This document shows, one piece after another, positions 45,801 to 58,000 of a stretch of 64,000 nucleotides of DNA (position 1 is the stretch's first letter; every line of letters begins with the position of its first letter). The notes under the pieces are model-generated. The model was not told the DNA's origin, did not search any database, and saw nothing but the letters and a program-made list of their open reading frames with translations. The stretch comes from Lineus longissimus (Eukaryota; Nemertea; Pilidiophora; Heteronemertea; Lineidae): the NCBI RefSeq assembly GCF_910592395.1, contig NC_088312.1:2356001-2420000 (forward strand), in the 5' to 3' direction. A program made the translations under genes and the position numbers.

Positions 45801-48668
45801 TCCCTATTGTAGACCTTTGGTGAAATGTAACCAAATCAGTTTGTAATAGATTTCACAAAAGGTCTACAATAGGGAAATGAACAACAAGTCCGTATCAACC
45901 TGTCAAGTTCAGATGCGACAAGCGCCTAGTTTTGGTAGAGCGAGTCACAAATGTAGAAAATGATTTGACATGAAATACATAGATGTGGTGACACGCATGA
46001 TGTACATGTAGCTAGAGTTTTCAGTCCCTTGCTGATCCTTTTCAGATTTACGATTGAAGTTCACCACGGCATTGATGCTGATTGTGATCTCCATTTCAAT
46101 AACGATAACAGTGCTAAGATTCGGCCGGGGAATACTCGAAGATAACTTCGTCTCAGACCTGTCCACGCATTATCAGAATTCAGCTGAATTCCTGTCGTTT
46201 TACGGATTACTCAATTTTTACTTATATGCGATGGCATTTGTCTATTCACCGTCGAGAAATGCTTTGTATGGTAAGGATTTTGTTTTTGGATCAAAATATC
46301 TTGAAATCGCATGAGCTTTGATATAATCCAGTGCTTGATGGATTGTTTCCCTGAACCGCAACTTAGATGCCAAGGTCAGTGAAAAATGTCAGTCATAACT
46401 TGTGTTTGATGAAGTGACTCCTCAGTCATTTGAAGAGAGAGAAACATATTGTACATGTACATCTTTTTGTACATGCAGTCACATACAAGTGGGATTTGTT
46501 TACAGTATATGCTGCTACAAAATAACCGAAATTTTTTTTTTATCACTTTATCTGTTACATGTATTTTCATGTCTCTTTCAGAATCTCACTTCAAGGACAA
46601 CCCAGCCTTGTCAATGCTGAACGACTCAGATGACGAGGTTGTCTATGGGTAGGTAAATGATGCTGCTTCATGTAACATTGTATGGTATGTTGAAGAAAGA
46701 CCATTAACCCCTTTACAGCTGGCTAGCTCTGTTGTCGCTCTGTGTTGTATGTTATGTCCATGTTTTTAGGCGGTCAGTGTATAGTGCTGTGCTCCAATCA
46801 TTTTCCACTAATTGTGACTCGCTCTACCAAAACTAGGCGCTTGTCGCATCTCGACAGGTTGATACGGACTTGTTGTTCATTTCCCTATTGTAGACCTTTT
46901 GTGAAATCTATTACAAACTGATTTGGTCACATTTCACAAAAGGTCTACAATAGGGAAATGAACAACAAGTCCGTATCAACCTGTCAAGTTCAGATGCGAC
47001 AAGCGTCTAGTTTTGGGAGAGCGGGTCACAATTTGTCTTGTTTATAATGTTAATGTAGTACAGTCTTGTTTGGGACAATTTATGTGTTGGGATAAAACCT
47101 TTTCCTAATTTTCTAAATAGGGCGCACGATGAATGGTTACATTCATTTGACAAGGGCAAACCCACAGAAACTGAAAGCCTCTTAAGTCAAGTACTGAACA
47201 TTTTTATTGCATATGAATCTCGGTTGCAGGCAGAAACGCTCTTCCTTAAACTATCTGTGTGGGCAGTTTTGCACCATTTGAATAGATTGGGGCCACTTGT
47301 GATCATCATACTACAATGCATGGGAAGCTTGTTTTTAGCTTGCATATACTCGGCTTATGTCATGTCCAATGTTGTCTTGCATGTGCTGGGATTACCCCTA
47401 TACATGATGTCACCAGCACTGTGTTACCCCAATACATGATGTCAACACCACTATGTTGCACTGGTGTAATGTCATTGTTTTCCAGTCCACTTCAGGTATT
47501 TGCTGTTCATTCTGTCAACACTTGAGTTCATCCATTGTCTGATTTGGTCATGCCTGAAATGTCAGTATTTAGCTTTGCTGAATTGAACAAGCCAAGTGCG
47601 TGCTGTGTATCAGTGCATGCAGCAATCAAAAACTAGTTCATTTCTCAACTGAGTAGCCATTTGAATTACAGTTCAGCCCCAATATTAGGAACGTCTTATC
47701 AATTGTCCTCTGCCACTGGTCATGGATATGGACTAAGTTTCAGGTATATGCCATGTTTAGAGGTGTATCGCTTAGGCTTTTCTCTTAAATATTCCAAAAG
47801 TTATGGGTTTAATTAAATCTTGGGGTTAACCTTCAAATCCCCGAAAAATATCAATCCACAAAGTTAAACATCAGAATAACCGTTTTCCTAATCGCTCTAT
47901 GATTTATCTTTTGTGGTGAATTCTCCACTGGCCTTCAAGGTATTGACCGGTTATTTGGGATGATCAATGAATATGGGCATCTCGGTTTGGCTTCAAAATG
48001 CATGTGTGATGATGGAAGGGTATTAAGAAAGCGGGCTGGGCAAAAAACTTTGGTGTCCAACACACACATCTCTCAGCTGGTAGTTGTCCAGTGGGCATAC
48101 AGCCATCCCTAGCTTTCCCCTCTGGGGAAAGGGTTCACACATTTCTTTCTCATTTAAATGGTGTATTTTGCGGTATTGCACTTTTTTGGTGTTTGGGCCT
48201 TTGAGCATGATGACGAATATATTTGTTTATAAGTTCAGCTATTGAATCGGCACAGGGGCCTGCGGTTCATTACGTATTACAGAACTTTAGAAAAGAAAAC
48301 TGCTTTAGCTTAATAGAAAGTTCGCTAAACCTTTTGCATAGAATTTTTGTATGACAAATTAGGTCTGTACCTTTCTAGAAATGCTACCAATTGACATGTA
48401 AAGCCATTCAGAACAACTATTTTCACAAATTCAAGACCAGAACGAACTTCATTTGTTGTTCAATTACTTAAAATCAGCAAAATATACCTCCCTTTTTAAA
48501 CAGCATCTGTAAGAAAAACCAGTTGAGTGAGCAAAGTTTTGACTTGAGGAATAGCAAGACTAGAGCTTACACCCAACAATGTCTTCTCTCCTTTTCAGAG
48601 AGGACCATGAAGAAACATCGCTGACTCGACTTCCAGGCAACAAATATGATAGTGACGATGAACGATAG
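39815..48668 (+). CDS. TMEM181: Transmembrane protein 181, complete (13 exons)
   Basis: Multi-pass membrane protein, also called GPR178, of incompletely known role. Exons: 39815-39837, 42758-42861, 43139-43297, 43538-43659, 43888-44007, 44310-44390, 44571-44670, 44897-45024, 45283-45432, 45532-45634, 46046-46270, 46582-46648, 48599-48668. All join in phase to give 483 aa; the human protein is about 475 or longer by isoform. Seen: TM1 at about residues 22-44, an extracytosolic domain with NAT and NKT glycosylation sequons (45-180), then about seven hydrophobic segments from residue 190 to 450. Conserved landmarks are LEIWFRFVF, CLFAHSLRKFSLRDW, LLPLLLLYNDP, LDTGNF and STHYQNSAEFLSFYGLLNFY. The tail is acidic (SMLNDSDDEVVYG, ending SDDER). 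The first 23-bp exon (MPNYEIE) is chosen because its donor phase fits exon 2 exactly. Met12 in exon 2 (MRLYAMNKRQF) aligns with the human MRLY site and is an alternative start. Confidence 0.94.
41140..41330 (+). repeat. Possible tRNA-derived SINE in TMEM181 intron 1
   Basis: A tRNA-like stretch with B-box GGGTTTGATCCCA, preceded by CCTGGTTGAGGCCTTTTGCC and followed by a transcribed-looking body. The pattern resembles tRNA-derived SINEs common in invertebrate genomes. The 3' boundary is uncertain. Confidence 0.4.
42163..42383. mobile_element. Palindromic MITE family A, copy 3
   Basis: 221-bp full-length member with the exact 4-bp duplication ATAT (42159-42162, 42384-42387). Its centre carries the variant ACATTTCACCAAAGG, shared with the inverted copy at 45728-45948. 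Lies in TMEM181 intron 1. Confidence 0.92.
45728..45948. mobile_element. Palindromic MITE family A, copy 4 (opposite orientation)
   Basis: 221-bp full-length member. The unpaired centre reads as the reverse complement of copies 2, 3 and 5. Exact 4-bp duplication AAAT (45724-45727, 45949-45952). In the TMEM181 intron between exons 10 and 11, ending about 100 bp before exon 11. Confidence 0.92.
46814..47029. mobile_element. Palindromic MITE family A, copy 5
   Basis: 216-bp member with a 5-bp deletion in the left arm. Exact 4-bp duplication AATT (46810-46813, 47030-47033). In the last TMEM181 intron. Confidence 0.92.
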
Positions 48669-50230
48669 GACAAGCTTGAGGAGATGGCAACTTCGATTAA
48701 TAGGTGGTGCTGAAGATGGCGCCACTCACTATAATATCGGCTGTTGAGGCCAGGGGTCTCTGAAGTTGAAAGGAGAAAGGTTGTGCCAGTTCTTCAGGAG
48801 GGCAGACTTGGCCTCAGGGCCTGGTTCAGATGTGTTGTTGGAGTGTCAACTATCTGCCCTTGGCAGATTAGGTCTGGTTTTTCCCATCAACATAGGATAC
48901 AGTTTATCAGTTCACTCCTTAGTCTAAATTTTCTCCTTATTTACTTTATGCTTATGTTATCCCAGACTGCATTAAATGGATAGGTTTGCTGTCATTAAAA
49001 GTTGGCGAAAAATGCTGGATCAGTATTTGAAAGATATGATTATGAGGCTGTGAGATTCTAGTCACACAAGGCGGGTTTCGTATTTGTGGTGGGGTGGTGC
49101 TACAATGAGGATGGGGGATAAGGGAGGGGAGGAAAATATTTACCGCCTACTCATTTGAAGGGTAGAAGAAGACTAGCAGTTATGTGTATTGAATTGAAAA
49201 ATTTAGCCCAATATGAGTTGTTTAGTGTTGTACATAATTTGTTAAGTTTTGTAAGTCCTGGTATATTTCTGCTCCATGTATAGGATTGTACGTTCTCATT
49301 GCAATATCAAACTAGACTACAGCTGATCCTAACATGTGATTCTCTAGTATAAATTCGAAGTCCCTACTACATGTAGGAACTCCCTTCTACATGTATATTC
49401 AGTTGCCTGTCCCTCAAATTAAACTGACAGTCGACAATAGAAATGATAAGTATGATGTACAATTGATGACATTAGAATAGATCTAGTCCTCATATTGTGT
49501 TTTATTCTCCGTTTGATCACAAAGTGCCAATGGTCCTGTTTAATTTTGCTGAAAATCTGTGCTTCATGAATGAAGGTTGTGAATCCATTATCAATCTGTA
49601 AACTGCATTTATTAGACATGCTATTTTTCATAAAATGGCAATGATGTTCTGTACATTGTATGATTTACTTACGTAGTTGCTTCTGTGTAGGATAAGGGCT
49701 GTTGGCAGTTTCATCGATCATGTTTGTGTATATAGGAGTTGCAAAAAGGATGCGGGCCATGAGAATTTCTTAAGCTTTATGTACATTGAACAGTAAATTG
49801 AAATATGACGTTATAATGGTATACAGAACCCTGAAAGGAAAGATGTCTTCGACTTTACAGAGTCGGTTGTATCATTCTCAAGGAGTTGTTGCCATAGGCA
49901 GCTCTAGATTCTGTAAATATTAAGCCTGGTGAAAGCAGTACAATTATGTATTTATGTGTATAGTAACAGTGTTATGGTGATTTTGTATATAAACCTTCGT
50001 ATCAAATTATCCCAGATGTGGTGCAACTGAAAGCTGTTTAAGGGGTTGCTGCGGAACCACTGTGGTAAGAATTTATAGGAGTCATGGACCCCCTGAAACT
50101 CATTTATAATGTGAAACAAAATAGCTGTAAAAACTAGTGATAATTTATTCCATGATTCGTTTCCAGCTGTTGGTTGTAACTTGACATGATTTGAAAAAAA
50201 ATGTCAAATAAAATCACTATCAAAATTTGT
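48669..50230 (+). other. TMEM181 3'UTR
   Basis: AT-rich sequence following the stop codon at 48668, without coding character. It ends at a canonical AATAAA at 50207-50212, so the transcript end is expected around 50,225-50,235, just before the tandem array begins. Confidence 0.6.
50207..50212 (+). promoter_or_regulatory. Candidate TMEM181 polyadenylation signal
   Basis: A canonical AATAAA hexamer about 1.54 kb past the TMEM181 stop codon, preceded by ordinary AT-rich 3'UTR-like DNA and followed immediately by repeat array. Inferred. Confidence 0.6.
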
Positions 50231-50254
50231 GTGTTTTGTTCTACTTTCGTTTGC

Positions 50255-51125
50255 CATCATACATCTACTTCCGAAGACTGTCTTCTCCAAAAGATGAGGA
50301 TCCTCTTTTGGGACCTTCATCTTTGACTTATCTGAAGACAGTCTCCTCCAGAAGGTAAAATCCCATCGGGACATATATCCCTTGGTCTCTAAAAAGCTGT
50401 CTCCTCCAAATGATGAGGAATTGGGCACATCCTCCTTGGGAGTACTCGGCTCTTACTAATCTGAAGACGGACAGTCTCCTCCAAAAAATGAGTGGCCCTT
50501 GGGGAAGTAAATCTCCGACTTCCTAAGACTGTCTCCTCCAAATAATGACGATCCTCCTTCAGGACCTTCATCTCAGACTAATCTGAAGACCGCCTCCTCG
50601 CAAGAGTATCCAATACTTTTGACTGAATCCAATACTTTAGACTGTCTTCATCCGAAGACAGTCTCACCAATAAGGTGATATCTCTTGGGGATATGCATCT
50701 TTGACTTCCGAAGATTGTCTCTTCTAAAAGACGTGGATCCTCCTTCGAGACCTTCATCTCTGGCTAATCTGAAGACAGCTTCCACCAATTGAGATCCCTT
50801 GGGGAGATACACCTCTGACTTTCGAAGACTATCTCCTCCAAAAGACGTAGATCCGTCTTAGGAACATCAATCCCTGGCTGATCTAAAGACATTATCCAAC
50901 CCAATAATATGAGCTTCCGAATGGAAAGACGTCACTGAGGTCCGAAAACTATGAAGACCCATATTATTTGGAACATCCAGCTCTGACTAACCTGAAGACT
51001 GTCTCCTCCAGAAGGTGAGATCCATTGTTGACGTACATCTCCGACTTCGGAAGACAGACTTCAAAAGACAAAGATCCGTCTTGTGAACATTCATCTACCA
51101 CTGATGGTCTCCTCAAGAAGGTGAC
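50255..51125 (-). repeat. Degenerate tandem array, left block (inverted)
   Basis: About ten divergent units of roughly 60-110 bp. Read on the minus strand they contain TTTTGGAGGAGACAGTCTTC followed by a GATGAAGGTCCC-type segment. These are the reverse complement of units in the right block from 51,490 onward. The open frames here (recurring LEETVFGS-like strings) follow from repetition and are not supported as genes. Confidence 0.75.
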
Positions 51126-51489
51126 ACCACTTGGGGACACGATTATCAAAATTGAAGCGGCAGCTCTGTCTCCCTAGATCCCTTTGCAGGAGGCAGACAA
51201 TCAAAATCTATCGCCGACAGACCGCCGAACAACAGGACACAGTGTGTACAACAGTGCATGTTGATGTAAAGTGCTCATGCCATTGTGGACTCGCTACGTC
51301 TTCCGATCTGTGGAAGATGAACCTCTCGGTGGCGACCTCCCCTTTTGGACTGGGGCGGTTGTATCGATCCAGGTCAGTCTGTGGCAAAAATCTCCCATGA
51401 CGTATCTCATCTTTGAGTTGATCAGACCAGTCCAACGTGTATGTATCGCAAGAGTATCCAATACTTCAGACTGAATTCGTGTCCAGAGA
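51126..51489. other. Non-repetitive spacer at the centre of the inverted arrays
   Basis: About 360 bp of sequence lacking the GGAGGAGACWGTC core, between oppositely oriented array blocks. It contains CGCAAGAGTATCCAATACTT at about 51,447, which also occurs at about 50,598 inside the left block in the same orientation. No gene recognised. Confidence 0.5.
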
Positions 51490-54290
51490 TTTAAAGGGGA
51501 AGTTATCGTCCTTTGGAGGAGACTGTCTTCAGATCATTGAAGACTGTCTATGTCTGACTGTTTATGGAAGTCAGAGATGGTTGACTCTGGGAAGGAATTA
51601 TTCTTTTGGAGACTGCTTGGAGAAGCCTGTCTTCAGAGCCGTCAGTCATGTATGAATGTCCCCGATCGGGGACATGTGACCACATGATGGAGACTGTCTT
51701 CAGATCAGCCAGACATGTATGAACGTCCCCAGGGACATATTGCCACTTGGATGAAACGTCTTCATAGCCGACAGATTAATGAATGCCTTAGAGGACATCT
51801 CCCCATTCGGCGGAGACTGTCTTCTGATGAGTCAGACATGAATGGAATCACCGAGGACACATCACGTTTTGGAGAAGACTGTGTTCAGATGGAGACGATT
51901 AGAGGTTTAATGGGGAAACATTCGTCCTTCGGAATAGACTGTTAATATGTCCACAGTCTTCAGATCGGTCGGAGTTCGATATGTCTGAGGAGGATCTTTC
52001 CCACTAGAGCTGCTTATCTAAAGATCAGTCGGAGGCAGAAGTCTTGGCGAGGAATAATGACGGCTTTTAAAGAAACCGTCTTTCAGAGCACTCTCCAATG
52101 AATATCTCTGAGAAGGATCTCTCAACGTTTGGAGGCGACTGTCGTCAGTTCCAGCCCGAAACGAATGTCTCTGACGAGGAACCCATTCTTTTATTTGAAG
52201 GGACTCTCCTCAGACACACGGCGCGCATTGAATAACTCCTGGAAGGATGTCAACTTTTGGAGGGGACTAACTGCTAATGAGTCCCAGATGGATGTTTCTC
52301 TTTTGGAGGACCCATCTTTTAGCAGAGACTGTCTTCAGATCATCCAGATATGAAAATCGCCAAGGAGGATCTCATTCTTCAGCGTCGTCAGAGATGAATG
52401 AATGTCCCAAAGGGCATCTCACCACTTGGAGAAGACAGTCTTCTGAGCAGTGAGACACAAACGAATGTCCTCGAAGATGTCCCTCCCTTTGGAGGAGACG
52501 GTCTTCTGATCAGCCAGTGATGAATAAACCTTCCTGAGGCGATCACACCTTGTGGAGAAGATGGTCCTCAGATTAGTAGTAGATTATGATTGAATGTTTC
52601 CAATTGGATATAACCTTTTTGAAGAAATTGTCTCCAGATCAGTCAGAGATATATACGTCTATAAGAAAGATCTTGTCTTTGGAGGAGACTATCTTTGTTA
52701 TGTTATGTTAGTCCTCTTCGTCCCTGGTACTGGGGCATAAGGCATTCACCATTTCTCGCCATCTTCCCTTGTCCTTGGCCACTCGTATCCAGCTCTTTTG
52801 TCATCGTGCGGGGCCAGGTGTCCTTTGGCCGTCCACGTTTCCGTCATCTGAGAGCCACCTTTGGTATGCAATCTGGTTGCATTCTCAGCATATGACCTCG
52901 CAATCGGAATCTCCTCCGCCTGATCTGTCATACATTCTGTATGAGTCTTCTCATAGAGAGCCTTGCTGGTGATCTTTCTTGGCCAGTATATCCTGCAGGT
53001 CTTGCGTAGGCATCCGTTATGGAAAGATGCTATCTTCCCCATGTCTTCCCCATGGTTCTCCAACATTCCGAGCCACAGAGGAGTACGGACTTAACGTTGC
53101 TGTTATATAGCCTGACTTTGGTCTTTATGGAATAGACGGTGGACTTCCATATGAGATTTAGCTTGAAGAAGGCTGTTCTTGCCTTGTTGATTCTGCTCCT
53201 GATATCCTTCTGCGTACCACTGTCCTTGCTGAGCAAGCTTCCAAGATACACGAAGTCATACTGGCTCTCCATCTATGGTAATTTGTGATGGTGGGATGGT
53301 GTTGATGCTCATGAGCTTTCGTTGTCTTAGGAATGTTGACAGATAGTCCCGTTGTCTTGGAGTGCTTGTTTAGCCTGTTGGTTTTCTCTTGCATATTAGC
53401 GTACCTGACAGCAAGGAGGGCTAAATCTTCGGCAAAGTCGAGGTCTATTAGGAAGGATGTCTTTGGAGGAGACTGTCTTTGATCAGTTAGATTTGAATGT
53501 ATTCGGAGAGGATATCATCCTATGGAGGAGACAGTCTTTTGGCCTGTCAGACTAAATATCTCAGAGAAGGATCTCATCTTTTGGAGGAGACTGTCTTTAG
53601 ATTTGAATGCCTTAAAAGGGAGGATCTCAACTTTTGAGAAGACTGTCTTTGGATGAGTCAGATTTGAATGTCTTTGGAGGAGACTGTCTTTAGATCAGTC
53701 AGATTTGAATGTCTTTAGGGATGACCTTATCTTTTGGAGGAGACTGTCTTTGGATCAGTCATATTTGAATGTCTTTGGAGGAGACTGTCTTTAGATCAGT
53801 CAGATTTGAATGTCTTTGGAGGAGACTGTCTTTAGATCAGTCAGATTTGAATGTCTTTAGGGATGACCTTATCTTTTGGAGGAGACTGTCTTTGGATCAG
53901 TCATATTTGAATGTCTTTGGAGGAGACTGTCTTTAGATCAGTCAGATTTGAATGTCTTTAGGGATGACCTTATCGTTTGGAGGAGACTGTCCTTGGATCA
54001 GTCATATTTGAATGTCTTTGGAGGAGACTGTCTTTAGATCAGTCAGATTTGAATGTCTTTAGGGACGACCTTATCGTTTGGAGGAGACTGTCTTTGGATC
54101 AGTCATATTTGAATGTCTTTGGAGGAGACTGTCTTTAGATAAGCAGATTTGAATGTCTTTAGGGACGACCTTATCTTTTGGAGGAGACTGTCCTTGGATC
54201 TGTCACATTAGAAGGTCTCTGGGGAGGACCTCATCTTTTCAAAGAGATAGTCTTTTGATCAGTCAAATTTGAATGTCTCCCAGGATGATC
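51490..54290 (+). repeat. Degenerate tandem array, right block
   Basis: Units share TTTTGGAGGAGACTGTCTT followed by AGATCAGTCAGATTTGAATG. From 51,490 to 52,690 they are highly diverged. From about 53,455 to 54,200 they form a homogeneous higher-order repeat of about 102 bp made of a 41-bp and a 60-bp subunit, with AGGGATGACCTTATC marking each period at about 53,718, 53,858, 53,960, 54,061 and 54,160. Interrupted by a retrotransposon at 52,697-53,455. Confidence 0.85.
52697..53455 (-). mobile_element. Truncated non-LTR retrotransposon fragment
   Basis: Minus-strand frames give pieces of a reverse transcriptase ORF typical of LINE elements: MQEKTNRLNKHSKTTGLSVN, then YDFVYLGSLLSKDSGTQKDI and LLCGSECWRT, then a C-terminal RLRGHML and RKRGRPKDTWPR region. 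Frameshifts and at least one in-frame stop break it. The 5' end, including the endonuclease and most of the RT domain, is missing. The 3' end bears a short TAACATAACATAACA tail. It is inserted into the tandem array and is inactive. Confidence 0.8.
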
Positions 54291-55057
54291 TCGTCAAGCA
54301 TGCTTTTAAGCCTTTAGGCCAACCGAAATAATGTGTCAAGGAGTCAGGAAGTACTTAATAAATTACATTTATTAGGAAATTGCATGTCAGAAGACGTAAC
54401 AAAACAGAATTAAATATCTCTACAAACAAACGCAATTTGTGGATTTTAATTGAAAATTGAAAATTGATCACAATTTCATGAGATTATCTGCATATAAAAC
54501 AGATAAACTAGGACGGAAGTGGGATTTTGGACTTGGTAAAGCGGGTTAATGGTTCCCAGAATCACCTTTCTTGAAATATGCTGCACAAAACATACAAATA
54601 TACAATGACTTTTAGTTCATCTCTCACGGCAGATTCTTCAAATTAACTTAGTTAACACATTGTAAAGATGGACGATACTGAATATGTACAAAAAAACTGA
54701 TAAAAATCTACAAATGTACAAAAAAAGTTCTAAATAACCGAATAACGCATGATATTTTCTTGATTGCATCGATGAAGAGCAACATTATCACAATAAGTTA
54801 AAGTGTAATCCCAGCTGAAACTCTACCCAAATACAATGGAAACTCAACTGTTCCATTTTCATACAATTTCCAGGCTGCTTTGTTGTATGCCTGGAGGCTA
54901 TCCGATATGAATCTTACTGTGACAAGTCCTCAATGGTGTTGCTATAAATGATTCATTAGTAAGTCCTGGTGAAGTTGCATGTAAGGGAGGCTTTGCTAAC
55001 AATTGCTGTCATTGTTCTTATTCAGCTTGTTGGCATTGTTCATCACTGTCCCGATGA
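54291..55057. other. Gene-free gap and probable dynein 3'UTR
   Basis: AT-rich sequence between the tandem array and the dynein stop codon. A minus-strand AATAAA (plus-strand tttatt at 54368-54373) lies about 685 bp past the stop, so most of this stretch is probably 3'UTR. No exon is seen. Confidence 0.5.
54368..54373 (-). promoter_or_regulatory. Candidate polyadenylation signal of the dynein gene
   Basis: A minus-strand AATAAA hexamer about 685 bp beyond the dynein-like stop codon, close to the edge of the tandem array. Inferred. Confidence 0.45.
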
Positions 55058-58000
55058 TCAGTACGGGTGGATGGTTGCAGACAGACCCCGAAGAGCCCAG
55101 CGTGATGCTGGGTATCCCTCGTGGCGTAGGTCCACCTCCATCACCGGTTCTCGTGGGCCAATCTTTGACTGGAACACCGGACATTGGAAGGTCTCACTGG
55201 CACGTGTTGGGTCCTGTTGGTTGGGTTTCTCACCCTGGGGGTGGCAGGTGATGTGAATCACCGGAAGGGCAGTGCACGCGTGACGCGGTGCAACATCTTG
55301 GAGTTCTCCACTTGTTTTTTCCCAGGAGCAGCCCCAGATGTTGATGCCATAGACAAACATGCCCTCTTGAGGTGGGTCACGCAACTGGAAAGATGAAGCA
55401 GTTGACATGATAATCGAGGATGTTTAAGGAAAACTTTGGTGTCTGTCTTTAACTGTGATTGAGAAACTGGGCCCTGCACTATTTGCCATGTGAAGAAAGT
55501 ATGAAATTGGGAGTGACATGAAGACAAAGTCACAACCTGCACTGTCACATCAAGTCAAAAACCTATCTATCTTATCTAGACTTACATGGTCCTTGTCCCT
55601 GGATGTGATTTCTGTCTGGAAGATCAGGTGATCTATGTTGCCAGATCGCTCCGAAGCGGAGTGGTGTCTGTATGCATCCTGCTTCAGCAGTGCCAGCAGT
55701 GTCCGCGGATAGGTGAATGCTCCCAACCAGTAAGCTGGCATCTTCTCCTTACCCTGGAAATATCAAATTGATACAAATTACAGAAACTGCTTTAAAGTTC
55801 AAGGTTGGATTGAGGAATTGATAAGCTGGCGGTCCTTGGCTGTCTATCAAGACTGCTGGGGTAGACCAAAAATGCAGACCAAAACCCGCGACATCAGCCA
55901 AGGGTTTTGACGTAATATGAAGTCTACAAGGCATCACTCACCAAACTTAATATTCTTTCAAAGTGCTGTGTGCGCTGGCTGAGGTCATTGAGCCATTTAT
56001 CCACACCGTACGTTGGTGGTGGGGCAGTGGGCCCAGCGAGCTTGAGCCATGCCTGGGGGATCCTGTTGAAGTAGAGGTCGTCAGCTGTCTCCAGCATCCT
56101 GGGGGTCAACTGGTCACCAAAGGAATTTGGTCCCTTCTCTGACACGTCTACTGCAGCCTTGATGGTCTGTGGGAACAAGGTAAATGTCATTATAAGTTAC
56201 TGCTGATAATGAACTGACTGCTTGTTTTTTCAACCAATGAAGAATAGCTGACAACGGACCATCGTTGTGGTCATCCATTTCGTTCAATCACATGATCTGA
56301 TGATATCAACAAAATTGGATCAAAACTTTAATTTTCTAAGACTTACCATCAACGAGTGCTTGATTTCTGTCAGCAGTCTCCACATGATTTCAAATTCCTT
56401 CTTAATGAACAAATTAAAGACAGTGAAACCACCAATCTTCTTGATACGCTCCGTCACATAATCCTGCAATAATAACAAGTTTTTTAATCTTCTCCTCTGA
56501 ATAAAGTTAGTTTTTGATAGAAATAAAGTAAATTGTGACAAGAGTAAAAGATGCCTCTGCCATGAGAAAACCTGTGAAATTTGCTGTAAACAAAACTTAC
56601 TGAATTGAATGCCCTTGGAACCTTGGGTAACGTCTGCCAACAAATCTCCCACAATTCCACTTCCTTCTTCGTGCGCATGACCGCAAAACTTGCTGAAGCC
56701 ACCACACCCATCTCACAGACTTGCGGCATGTTTCCACTTGCACTGACATTGGCTTGTGGAGGACCGTTGAATGGTGTCAACGGCCTCTTGAACACGACTT
56801 CTTTGTTTGTGAGCGTCTCGGACGCTGGCATGGCATCGAACACCTTGTTGAGTCGTGTGAAGACGTACTGGTCATCACCGAGGATAGTCTGAAGAAGAAT
56901 ATAAAGGAAACATGTACATGTACATGTAGGTCAATTTGAAAATTTTGGTGAAATAATGGAAAATACTCTTTCATCTGACTTCTCTTAGGCCATCTGAAGA
57001 AATATAATGTAACAGGACAACAATGGGGAAGAATAGTTCAGAGACAAAGGTATTTCGTTGTGATGCAAGGAAACAGGTCTTACCTCTCCATATGGATGTA
57101 AGTGGCAGGCCTCAGGTACTTCCAACATGTGATTTGGCAGACCTTCTAAAGCCTGGCAGATAGAAGTCAGCTTACAGTAAGGACTGAAGAAAACTGATGG
57201 ATGCTTGTACCGCACTGAAAAAAGACAGGTATAACGCAGCTTTAAACGGCTGAAGGAAACTGTTCAAATGAGTAACTAGGCACTCGCTTTCCTCATTACT
57301 TCTTCTGATTTCCACAAACCTCTCTCCCGCAGCTATAAGGACAGCATTTTCAGGTTCCATACATGACTGGCCACAAAGTTTGCTTATCTTTCCATAAACT
57401 GATGACGGGGCCAGACTTCCCCATATTTGACCAGCTAAAAAATGCCAATTTAACAACAACTTACGTTTCGCCAATTCAAATTCTTTCTTGACAGCAGTTG
57501 GTGATATCCAGTAGTCGACCATAGCACCAAGACTTGACTGGTCAAAAGGATCAGTCACAAGATTTCCATAGATTATCTGAAACACACAGCGAAACAATAT
57601 CACATTAGGCCTACTGAGTTAAAGTTTCGAAACTTAAACATGTAGTCTGATATCAGCAATAGTAGAGGTCGTCATTAAACTCTTGAATTTCAAAGATCGG
57701 TCCTTCGGGGCAGCGAAATGAGACCAGTCCAGGTTCAGAGCCCAGGTTTCTTCTTTCTGACTTTGTGATTGACGAACAACAAATGAGCAAGGTATTCTCA
57801 CCTCAGTCAGCAAGTATCGCATACAGCTCCAAGAGGTTGTCCGCTGCACGCGACTTCCATCCGGCGCAGATGTTGATAGGTTATCACGGAACTCAGAGAG
57901 CGACATCTGCAGAGCCTCCTACAACACAAATAGCACATCTTGATGAACGGTTGGAAGAGGTTGAAGATCATTTTCTATCACTTCGTACAAGACATTCGTG

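Noticed and set aside
50204-50571. Overlapping frames with recurring LEETVFGS-like strings
   Set aside because: They arise from tandem repetition. Units are frameshifted relative to one another and have no start or splice context, so a repeat protein gene is not supported.
53455-54200. Regular direct repeats that could suggest a CRISPR array
   Set aside because: The genome is eukaryotic and the repeats are head-to-tail tandem units without unique spacers.
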